From positions 1 through 27,941 of the forward strand of contig CAAEQN010000132.1 in assembly GCA_900758165.1 (NCBI GenBank): a stretch of DNA of 27,941 bases. The letters run 5' to 3'. The notes under the pieces are model-generated. The model was not told the DNA's origin. It did no database searches and saw only the letters and a list, made by a program, of their open reading frames with translations. Position 1 is the first letter of the stretch, and the number at the start of each line of letters is the position of its first letter. A program made the position numbers and the translations under genes. The DNA is from Clostridia bacterium. Its GTDB lineage: Bacteria > Bacillota > Clostridia > TANB77 > CAG-508. This document shows, one piece after another, positions 21,175-27,941 of this stretch.

Positions 21175-23391
21175 TTATTCAAATTTTATTATTTCTTCTG
21201 CTGATGCATATATGTCTAATCTATTTTCTATGTTTACTCTATTGACAATCCAATTTCTCATAGTACATTGATCAATAAATTCTTGCATTCTATTTTTTCC
21301 AAACATTTCTTTTAATGTTATTACTACACCAAATTTTAATCCCCTATCTCTTTCTAATCTTTCTTTATTAGTTAATTTTATTCCCCATAAATTAGAATTA
21401 AAACTTTTTCTTGGTACCTTTGTATCTTTTATTTCATCTACTACAATTTTAACATTATCCCATTTTCTATATAGCTCTCGAGCAGTTGCTTCATTGGTTG
21501 CTCTATCTAATTCCCCGCCTTGAGTATTTCTATTAATTGATCTTATATCTTTCACACCCATTCTGCCAAATTGTAAATCCAATTCCGTATTGGTATAATC
21601 AACTCCTTGACTTCTAGTACATTTAGGGAAATAGCATAAAACAGCCTTAGCATAAAATGGAAATTTTTCATTTACCACTGGTACAGGCAAATTGTATGTA
21701 TATGTATAATACGAATTTGCATTTCCTTCTATATAAAATTTAATTTCATCTTTTTGACCTAACATTACATCTGATATCTTTGTTGGAACTACTCCATATC
21801 CTAAATATTCTTCATCTTTGTTGGTTTTATTCCAACCTACTGCGGAGTCAATTATTAAAGCTTTAGCAACTTCTCTAGATAAATTCATTTTATCTATTAG
21901 GTAACTCAATTTTCTAGAAATCCAAGGTGCAGCAAATGATGTTCCTCGTTGGATATCTAGTCCAGTAGGAGTACATACATTTATATATTCATTTGTATCT
22001 CCGCCAAAAGCACAAACATCTGGTTTAACAAAAAAAGATAATACCTTTCCTTTTCTAGCGTATGATGCTTTGTCTCCATTTTTATCTACAGCATTGACAA
22101 CTAATGAATTTATAGAATCAGCAGGAGCACCTATTCTCACTATTTCTTTTGAATTTTTTTTATTAGTTCCAGCTACAACAAATATAACATTATTTTCATA
22201 CTGTATTTCATCTAAAGCTGCAGCTTCTGGCGATATATAATTTTGACTTATTTCAAATTTTGAGCCCAATGAAATATTCCATACATGAATATCTTTATTT
22301 TCTTTTACGATTCTTTTTATTTGATTAATTATGTCATATGAATTATTAACTCCTGCTTTTGCAACTCCAAAGTGTCTTACTTTAAAAAGACCACATTCAT
22401 CATCCCATTTTGTATTTGTTCTAGCTCCATCTACAATTATTGAAGATACTTCCGTTCCATGGACATAATCTTCAGCTTCTCTCGGCATATCTTTATTTAA
22501 GCAATCTGTATAATCAACCCATTTGCTGAAATATACATTTTCATCAAATAATGTATCTATAACTCCAATAGTTGGTTCACTCGTTGGTAATGGCATATCT
22601 AAAAAATTTATGTTTGTGTCTATTTTATTTTCTGTTTCTTGATAGTATGTTGCAAAATCTGTCATAGCCATAGAAACTAAATATGAAGCATTTTGTCTAA
22701 TTTTAAATAATATTGATGAATTATTAACATATATTGTATCATTTGAAAACACTTCATATTCTGTATTCTTCAAACCAATTCTATTCATTAGTTCTACTAT
22801 ATTAATTCCTGTATCAAAAATGGTTATATAAGATTTTACTTCATCAATAATATCTTCATTTTCATATACATCAAACTTTTCAATATCTATCAAATCTGTT
22901 ACATACTTTTTAAATGCACTTTTAACCATATTATGCTTTTTTAATAAAGTTTCTTTTTTGTCTATTAAGCTAAAATTTTCCGAATTTATAACGCCATCAA
23001 AGCCATTATTTATAATATCTATTAGTATATTTATTCTTTCTATGCTTTTATTTAAAGTCTTTTTATCAATATAATATGTAATTATATGCTTTTTATCCTT
23101 AATGTCAGAAAACCTTACTCCTCTAACATAATTATTGGATGGTTCACTTCCAATAGAGAAAAATCCTTTTAGTCTTGATGACTTTGGAATCACTCTATTG
23201 TAATATACACTAACTAATGCTCCTGGTATTATAGTTTTATCTTTCCAAAATTCATTTAATCTCTCTAAATCTTTTTTCAATTTAATCAAATCATCAGATT
23301 TTACCTCTTTTGACTTAGCTATTGAATAATTTATTGGTCCTTTGTATTTTGATGATTCTAATCTTCCTTTTAATTCTAATAAATCATTCAT
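21175..23391 (-). CDS. subtilisin-like S8 protease, IetS-like, paired with AAA+ ATPase
   Basis: A 738-aa protein without signal peptide, so it is a cytoplasmic protease. The first 270 residues are a helical/strand domain of unknown type. The S8 domain follows with the full set D279 (IGVIDT), H311 (YVHGTE), oxyanion-site N410 (VVAGTN) and S485 (RGTSFAAPW). The last 200 residues form a further domain. It begins 8 bp inside the end of the ATPase gene behind AAGGGGG. Adjacent AAA+ ATPase and subtilase genes of this form match the IetAS anti-phage system (Gao et al. 2020); the assignment rests on gene order and domains only. The ATPase probably controls or feeds the protease. Confidence 0.75.
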   Translation of the reverse strand: MNDLLELKGRLESSKYKGPINYSIAKSKEVKSDDLIKLKKDLERLNEFWKDKTIIPGALVSVYYNRVIPKSSRLKGFFSIGSEPSNNYVRGVRFSDIKDKKHIITYYIDKKTLNKSIERINILIDIINNGFDGVINSENFSLIDKKETLLKKHNMVKSAFKKYVTDLIDIEKFDVYENEDIIDEVKSYITIFDTGINIVELMNRIGLKNTEYEVFSNDTIYVNNSSILFKIRQNASYLVSMAMTDFATYYQETENKIDTNINFLDMPLPTSEPTIGVIDTLFDENVYFSKWVDYTDCLNKDMPREAEDYVHGTEVSSIIVDGARTNTKWDDECGLFKVRHFGVAKAGVNNSYDIINQIKRIVKENKDIHVWNISLGSKFEISQNYISPEAAALDEIQYENNVIFVVAGTNKKNSKEIVRIGAPADSINSLVVNAVDKNGDKASYARKGKVLSFFVKPDVCAFGGDTNEYINVCTPTGLDIQRGTSFAAPWISRKLSYLIDKMNLSREVAKALIIDSAVGWNKTNKDEEYLGYGVVPTKISDVMLGQKDEIKFYIEGNANSYYTYTYNLPVPVVNEKFPFYAKAVLCYFPKCTRSQGVDYTNTELDLQFGRMGVKDIRSINRNTQGGELDRATNEATARELYRKWDNVKIVVDEIKDTKVPRKSFNSNLWGIKLTNKERLERDRGLKFGVVITLKEMFGKNRMQEFIDQCTMRNWIVNRVNIENRLDIYASAEEIIKFE

Positions 23392-24424
23392 TGTTTATCC
23401 CCCTTGATACACTACTTTTTGAAATTCCCGTTAATTTTTCAATTTCTCTAACAGAAAAACCTTGTTCTTGAAGTTTCTTCAGATCATTTGTTAATTTTTC
23501 ATTTGTTATAGTTTCATAAATTTTTGACAGATATCCATATTCCATAGTCATATCACTAAAAGCTATTGAACTCCTTATTATATTTTTAAGATCTCCTGGA
23601 TATGGTAATGTTTCTACCAAATTATAAATTTTATTAAGTATTTTATATTCAGGTTTAACATTTGAATATTTTTTAAGTTCAGAAGTAATTATTGTATCCG
23701 CTATTTCCTCTAAATCTTCTTTACTATATCTATTAAAATCAACAATATAATCAAATCGTCTTAATAATGCTTTATCAAACTGTTTATATAAATTTGTAGT
23801 TGCAATCAATAATATTCTTTCATTTAAATTATCAAATTCTTTTAATAAAGTAGATGTTACCCTTCCCATTTCTCTTAAATCATTAGAATTAATTCTATCT
23901 AATGAAATAGCATCAATTTCATCAAATAAAATAATTACTTTATCTGGTTGTTTTAGACAATTTATATCATCAAAAACTTGAATCAAATTTTTAGAAGTCT
24001 GACCAAGTTTACTATCTACTATTCTATCAAATTGCACTGAATATAATTCTCTATCTAAAATTCTTGCAATTTGTTTGGCAGCTTCTGTCTTTCCTGTTCC
24101 AGAGTCTCCAACAAATAAAAATTTATTTACATTAGATTTTTTATTAACAGCATTTAATATTCCAATTATATCTAATTCTATTTGCTTCGGCACTTTAAAT
24201 GTATTTGATGGATTGTTCATCTTTACAAAAAATTGTGAATAATCATCAACGAATTGAGGACTAAAAGTATTGGCATTTGATAATAGTGCCATTATATATC
24301 TTGCCAACTCTTCATCCCCACTATTTTGAAAATCTGTTGCAATTTCATAAGCTTCATTTCTAAATTCTTTATCATTTCCATCTATGTGATATTTTATTAA
24401 ATTAATTACATTCTTCTTTTTCAT
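23384..24424 (-). CDS. AAA+ ATPase, IetA-like, with C-terminal HTH
   Basis: A 346-aa protein. ATG 24424 has AAAGGA 9 bp upstream; TTG 24433 is also open. AAA+ core: Walker A GDSGTGKT (106-113), Walker B ILFDEID (165-171), sensor-1 ATTN (about 208-211), arginine finger region LLRRFD (220-225). A helical N-terminal part (1-95) comes before. The last 25 residues form a resolvase-like HTH (GFSVREIEKLTGISKSSVSR), unusual for this ATPase group. The gene overlaps the S8 protease and has its own promoter with two TGGGACAA repeats, so the ATPase may regulate itself. I infer a defence function from the pair. Confidence 0.75.
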   Translation of the reverse strand: MKKKNVINLIKYHIDGNDKEFRNEAYEIATDFQNSGDEELARYIMALLSNANTFSPQFVDDYSQFFVKMNNPSNTFKVPKQIELDIIGILNAVNKKSNVNKFLFVGDSGTGKTEAAKQIARILDRELYSVQFDRIVDSKLGQTSKNLIQVFDDINCLKQPDKVIILFDEIDAISLDRINSNDLREMGRVTSTLLKEFDNLNERILLIATTNLYKQFDKALLRRFDYIVDFNRYSKEDLEEIADTIITSELKKYSNVKPEYKILNKIYNLVETLPYPGDLKNIIRSSIAFSDMTMEYGYLSKIYETITNEKLTNDLKKLQEQGFSVREIEKLTGISKSSVSRGINNE

Positions 24425-24450
24425 ATCAATCAATCCTTTCTACTTTTAGT

Positions 24451-24491
24451 AGTATATCATTATGGGACAAATTATGCAATAGTTGGGACAA
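24451..24491 (-). promoter_or_regulatory. promoter of the ATPase-protease pair with direct-repeat operator
   Basis: Minus strand TTGCAT (24479-24474), 17-bp spacer, TATACT (24456-24451). TTGTCCCA occurs twice on the minus strand (24491-24484 and 24470-24463), exactly 21 bp apart or two helical turns, one inside the spacer and one upstream of the -35. This looks like a repressor operator. Confidence 0.7.
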
Positions 24492-24510
24492 CATTTTATA
24501 AATTTATAAT

Positions 24511-25059
24511 TTACACTTCATTTCCCCAACAATCCCAACCATCTACTGTTTGTCTTGCAAATAATTCTATTCTAGGCATATCTCCTACGAGTTCAACTAT
24601 TTTATCTCTTACTATTGCTGGTTTCTTGCTATGTTCTTCAATATGAGTATCTACTATCTGGGATACTTTATTTGACTTTCTTTTTATTGTTCCCTTTGTT
24701 CCAATTAGGCACAGTTCTGAATTTGCTCTAGTCCAATGTCCTAATCCGAAAAACCATGTATCACTAGCTTTATTTCTTTTTACCCAATTAAATCCACAAG
24801 TTTTGTACTTAAATCCCCATTCTTTCATAACTTTTAGTCCATCTAATAAGCAAGGAAAAGTTACCCATAAGAAAAGGACACAATCTTTTTCTGATATATT
24901 CTTGATTGTATCCTTCATATTAACTATTTCTTCAACTTTCATTGTCTTATAATGTTTTTCTGCTGTTCCCATTCCGTCTCTCCATGTATTATAATGCCAT
25001 GGAGGATCTGCATAAATTATATTATATTTATTCTCCGTATTATTTATATCTATTACCAA
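24511..25059 (-). CDS. MT-A70 family orphan DNA adenine methyltransferase
   Basis: A 182-aa N6-adenine methyltransferase of the MT-A70 type. DPPW is at 18-21 (IIYADPPWHY), followed by CVLFLWVTFP, CGFNWVKRN, GHWTRANSELCLIGTKG and RIELFAR, the order seen in phage and ICE orphan methylases. TTG start: AAGGAGG lies in the last codons of the M23 gene, 5 bp before the TTG. No partner nuclease is adjacent. A likely role is to shield the element DNA from restriction in new hosts. It is coupled to the M23 gene, so it follows transfer expression. Confidence 0.85.
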   Translation of the reverse strand: MVIDINNTENKYNIIYADPPWHYNTWRDGMGTAEKHYKTMKVEEIVNMKDTIKNISEKDCVLFLWVTFPCLLDGLKVMKEWGFKYKTCGFNWVKRNKASDTWFFGLGHWTRANSELCLIGTKGTIKRKSNKVSQIVDTHIEEHSKKPAIVRDKIVELVGDMPRIELFARQTVDGWDCWGNEV

Positions 25060-25788
25060 TTAAACCTCCTTGTTTCCAAATAAATATTCTCTAGGATTTA
25101 TAAAATCTCCTTTTTTCGACTTTCTAATTTCAAAATGTAAATGTGATCCTGTGCTATATCCAGGATTTGGATCACGATTAGGATCTCCTCCTTGAATTCC
25201 AACAACAGTCCCTTGCTGTATTTCTTGTCCTTCTATCACATCAATCCTAGCCAAATGTGCATAGAAGGTATAATAAATTGTTCCATTCTCAGTACTATGT
25301 TTTATTTCTACACAATTTCCATAGCCTTGTTGTACTCCTGCAAATGCAATAGTTCCTTTTTCAACTGCTGTAATATTTGAGTGCCAAGCTCCTGCTAAGT
25401 CTATTCCTGTATGAAAACTCTGCTTTCCAGTTACAGGATGAATTCTTGAACCAAATTCACTTGTAACAGTTGCATTTTGAACAGGCATAGGAAATGTTCC
25501 GTTATATTCTAAATCTCCAATAGTTACAGTAGGAGCATAGGTGTTGTGCATTTCAACTAATGAATAATAAGAACTATCTGTAGCTTGTCCATCATCTCCA
25601 AATCCAAAGAAACTTTTTATTTTATCTATCGTTGATGTTAAAGCAAATAGTGGTATCATTATTATAAATGTAAATACCACTATTCCTATTATTATTCCTA
25701 TAATTAATCTTTGTCTTTTTTCTTCATCTGTTATTTGACTTATTACTACTTTTGTGATTAATTTTGCCGTAGCAGGATCTAAAGCCAT
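25060..25788 (-). CDS. membrane-anchored M23 peptidoglycan hydrolase
   Basis: A 242-aa protein: cytoplasmic N-terminus, TM (about 29-51), linker, then LytM/M23 peptidase with zinc ligands H126 and D130 (SFHTGID), and H216-L-H218 (GSHLHFE). It cuts peptide crosslinks in the wall so that the mating channel can pass. Unlike CwlT of Tn916/ICEBs1 it lacks an N-terminal lysozyme domain and an NlpC/P60 domain. Its ATG shares the A of the virB4 TAA stop (TAATG), so it is translationally coupled. Confidence 0.85.
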   Translation of the reverse strand: MALDPATAKLITKVVISQITDEEKRQRLIIGIIIGIVVFTFIIMIPLFALTSTIDKIKSFFGFGDDGQATDSSYYSLVEMHNTYAPTVTIGDLEYNGTFPMPVQNATVTSEFGSRIHPVTGKQSFHTGIDLAGAWHSNITAVEKGTIAFAGVQQGYGNCVEIKHSTENGTIYYTFYAHLARIDVIEGQEIQQGTVVGIQGGDPNRDPNPGYSTGSHLHFEIRKSKKGDFINPREYLFGNKEV

Positions 25789-27614
25789 TACCTACCACCA
25801 CCTTTACCAAAATACTCAAACTCGATAGGGAATATATCAAACCTAACAAATATTCTGTTTGATCCTATGATAAATAAAGCTAAACCTCTTTTCTTTTTAT
25901 ATAAAAATTCTGATTGTCCCTCACTTAACTTAAATAGCTCTGTTGTTTCTTCTAGATTTACTCCATCAGTTCCCATCAATATTTTATATGTAGCCATATC
26001 AAGTATAGCTTGTCCATACATTTTTATTGAATCATCAAGAAAATCTACAATAGAATGTGAAATTATAACTAAACTTCCTTCATATTTTCTACATCTCTTT
26101 GCTACATTTCTTAAAAATATTGTTGTTTCAGGAACTCTAGGATCAATTAACAAATAAGCTTCATCACAAACTAGCATCGTTTTTTCTTCTTTATCTCTAC
26201 TCATTATCTCCCAACAATAAGTTAGAATATTAAAGTATTGAGCTCTTTTTACTTTGTCATCTGCATTTTGTAAATTAAAGGTATCAAAACATACGATTTT
26301 TGCATTATCATCTATTGAAGTATAACCATTAAATAAGCCTTTTTCAGCACCAATACTAATACCTCTTAATAAACTTCTTAATGTTTCATATATTTTTTGT
26401 TTTTCCTCATCAATTTCATTACTTGCTTTCTCTCCTAAAAGATTATATAAATCTGTCATAATAGGAAATTTATTATTTGGTATTCCTGAAATATCTGTAT
26501 TCCAATCAATATTAAATCTGTTATATAATTCTTCTAATACTTCCTCTAATCGAGCTATATGTATTGAATCAAGTTCAGGATATAACAATTTAAAAAATGT
26601 TCTTAATGTTTGAAAATGTAGAGCCATTGCTCCCATTCCTTTACTGTTATATTCAACTTCATCTGCTTCTTCATCATCTAAAGGAACTTTTTTAATTTGT
26701 AATGGATTTATTATTCCACCTTTACCACTTCCTACATCTATCCATTTTTCTCCTAGTTTTTCGACCATTTCTTTTTCTTCTCTTTCAGGATCTATCAAAA
26801 TTACTTTAGTATTAGTCATATATTCATTTAATATTAAGTGCTTAGCAACAGTAGATTTTCCAACTCCTGCTGTACCCATAATTACAAAGTTTGAATTTGT
26901 TCTATCTCCTCCTCTTTTCCAAGGATCAAGTATTACAATTCCTCCCTTTGTATCTCTAGCAAAATAATATTTATTTCCATCATTAAATCCTGAACTTGAA
27001 AAAGGTAATCCACCAATCCATGTGCTTTCTAGCATATTTCTATCTGCAATACTTTTTACAACTGGATCTGTAATAGAAAAAGGCGACATTAACTTCAATG
27101 TGTTTTTACTCAAATTTGTTAATAATCGCCCTTTCATTTGCATTGATGTAAGCCTTGTCAAAACTGCCTTAGACCTTTGTTTTAACTCTTCTTCATCTTC
27201 TGCAATTACCATTATTGCTATTGTTACATATACTACTGTTTCTCCGTTTAAATCTACCTTTTCAATTAAATCTCTTGCATCTTGTATTTCTCTTTCTGTT
27301 CTTTGTCTTAATATTTCATCTGTTATTCCTTCATATTGTGATTCATTTTGTTTTATTCCCCTGCTTATGTTTTGCATTAATGTATCTTTTTCTGTTGGAG
27401 AAATATTTAAACAACATACTGTATTTGGTATATTTGCAATGTTTTCAAGCCATCCTACTCTTACTTTTTGAGGATATTTTGTTATCACATATACTCTTCC
27501 TAAATAATCTCCTACTCTTATATAATTTTTCTTATATTCTATTCCACCTATTGGACTTAAAATATTAAGTAATGTTTTATTTTCCATTATTCCATCAATT
27601 TCTTTTTTCTTCAA
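25788..27614 (-). CDS. virB4: VirB4-type conjugation ATPase
   Basis: A 608-aa motor of the type IV secretion system. An N-terminal domain (about 1-200) is followed by the RecA-like core: Walker A GTAGVGKS (247-254, in FVIMGTAGVGKSTVAKH), Walker B MLVCDEAYLLID (D484-E485), and the late SHSIVDFLDD and DMATYKILMG parts typical of VirB4. It powers assembly and substrate transfer at the inner face of the membrane. TTG 27614 is used behind AAGGAGGG (9-bp spacing). ATG at codon 10 is in frame but has no site. It is somewhat shorter than Tn916 Orf16 (about 800 aa), like other clostridial versions. Confidence 0.9.
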   Translation of the reverse strand: MKKKEIDGIMENKTLLNILSPIGGIEYKKNYIRVGDYLGRVYVITKYPQKVRVGWLENIANIPNTVCCLNISPTEKDTLMQNISRGIKQNESQYEGITDEILRQRTEREIQDARDLIEKVDLNGETVVYVTIAIMVIAEDEEELKQRSKAVLTRLTSMQMKGRLLTNLSKNTLKLMSPFSITDPVVKSIADRNMLESTWIGGLPFSSSGFNDGNKYYFARDTKGGIVILDPWKRGGDRTNSNFVIMGTAGVGKSTVAKHLILNEYMTNTKVILIDPEREEKEMVEKLGEKWIDVGSGKGGIINPLQIKKVPLDDEEADEVEYNSKGMGAMALHFQTLRTFFKLLYPELDSIHIARLEEVLEELYNRFNIDWNTDISGIPNNKFPIMTDLYNLLGEKASNEIDEEKQKIYETLRSLLRGISIGAEKGLFNGYTSIDDNAKIVCFDTFNLQNADDKVKRAQYFNILTYCWEIMSRDKEEKTMLVCDEAYLLIDPRVPETTIFLRNVAKRCRKYEGSLVIISHSIVDFLDDSIKMYGQAILDMATYKILMGTDGVNLEETTELFKLSEGQSEFLYKKKRGLALFIIGSNRIFVRFDIFPIEFEYFGKGGGR

Positions 27615-27620
27615 ATAAAC

Positions 27621-27672
27621 TATCCCTCCTTATTTGCAACAAAAAAAGACTATCATTTTACTGATAATCTTT
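27621..27672 (-). terminator. terminator/leader directly before virB4
   Basis: AAAGACTATCA (27645-27655) pairs with TGATAATCTTT (27662-27672) with one mismatch. On the minus strand the closing arm runs into TTTTTTTG, then TTGCAA and AAGGAGGG. This terminator-then-ribosome-site unit is nearly repeated at 21121-21150 before the TadZ-like gene. Confidence 0.6.
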
Positions 27673-27729
27673 TAATATAGTCTAGCTATTAAATTTGTTT
27701 TTTTTAATTGTGTGTGTTATAATTGTTAT

Positions 27730-27911
27730 GTTCAATGAAATATGTGACCCCCTTATAGTACTATCATTACTGGGTTGCACCATTTCATTGAACCATATTA
27801 ATAGTATGTAAGAGATATATGATAGGTATCTCTTTTATTCTATAACTTGTAATTTGTCTGAATTTTCAAAGGGAGAATAGAACTACTATTCTCTCTTGTA
27901 GTAACCCAGTA
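27730..27911 (-). ncRNA. structured, pseudoknot-like leader upstream of virB4
   Basis: No gene fits in 27615-27941. Two long pairings interleave: GTTCAATGAAAT (27730-27741) with ATTTCATTGAAC (27782-27793), 12 bp, and TACTGGGTT (27768-27776) with AACCCAGTA (27903-27911), 9 bp. Between the last two arms lie two local hairpins: AAGAGATA/TATCTCTT (around 27811-27835) and GAGAATAG/CTATTCTC (around 27873-27893). A minus-strand AAGGGGG site lies in the loop at about 27749-27755. It could be a regulatory RNA, a control leader for the transfer genes, or a DNA site such as an origin. Confidence 0.4.
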
Positions 27912-27941
27912 TTTTGCTTTTTTCTATTTATCTAGTTTTCC

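Noticed and set aside
1..27941. Antibiotic-resistance cargo as in Tn916.
   Set aside because: No ribosomal-protection, efflux or modifying-enzyme gene is recognisable. The GNAT fragment lies outside the element boundary and is not of a known resistance type.

Overview
The window is about 28% GC by eye, with A/T-rich codons, strong AGGAGG-type ribosome binding sites, intrinsic terminators, a sortase, and a cell-wall adhesin with a thioester domain. This points to a low-GC Gram-positive, most likely a gut clostridium or a relative. Nearly everything lies on the minus strand and reads as the integrase end and part of the transfer module of a Tn916-like integrative and conjugative element (ICE). 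The element continues past the right edge.

Layout, left to right: a chromosomal GNAT acetyltransferase cut by the left edge (1-234). A 3' half of a tRNA-Met(CAT) gene that probably marks the attachment junction (422-465). Tyrosine integrase, Xis-like protein and a small protein (568-2243). A 362-bp structured gap. A sigma-70-like factor (2615-3100) behind a long leader that contains a leader peptide ending in the loop of a terminator. A probable defence operon with its own promoter (12131 down to 3689): SNF2 helicase, type III Mod methylase, Res helicase-nuclease, a protein joining a HEPN-like RN-x3-H motif to two CBS domains, and two small unknown proteins. A regulatory cluster with a second Xis-like protein, an unknown protein and a divergent XRE repressor with paired operators (12337-13330). 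An unknown 165-aa gene.

The transfer and surface module runs from 27614 down to 14097: VirB4 ATPase, M23 cell-wall hydrolase, MT-A70 adenine methylase, an AAA+ ATPase plus subtilisin-like protease pair resembling the IetAS anti-phage system, a degenerate TadZ/CpaE-like ATPase, two membrane proteins, a sortase, a secreted low-complexity protein, and a 1047-aa adhesin with a thioester domain, six or so CnaB domains and a terminal LPRTGC.

How it works together (inference): integrase and Xis move the element; the XRE, sigma factor and attenuated leaders keep it quiet; VirB4 and the M23 enzyme belong to the mating channel; adhesin and sortase hold the recipient; the type III-like operon and the ATPase-protease pair defend the host and element, while the orphan methylase may protect the incoming DNA. 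The most promising leads are the HEPN-CBS member of the type III/SNF2 operon, the autoregulation signature at the ATPase-protease pair, the attenuator before the sigma factor, and an interleaved (pseudoknot-like) inverted-repeat region upstream of virB4.
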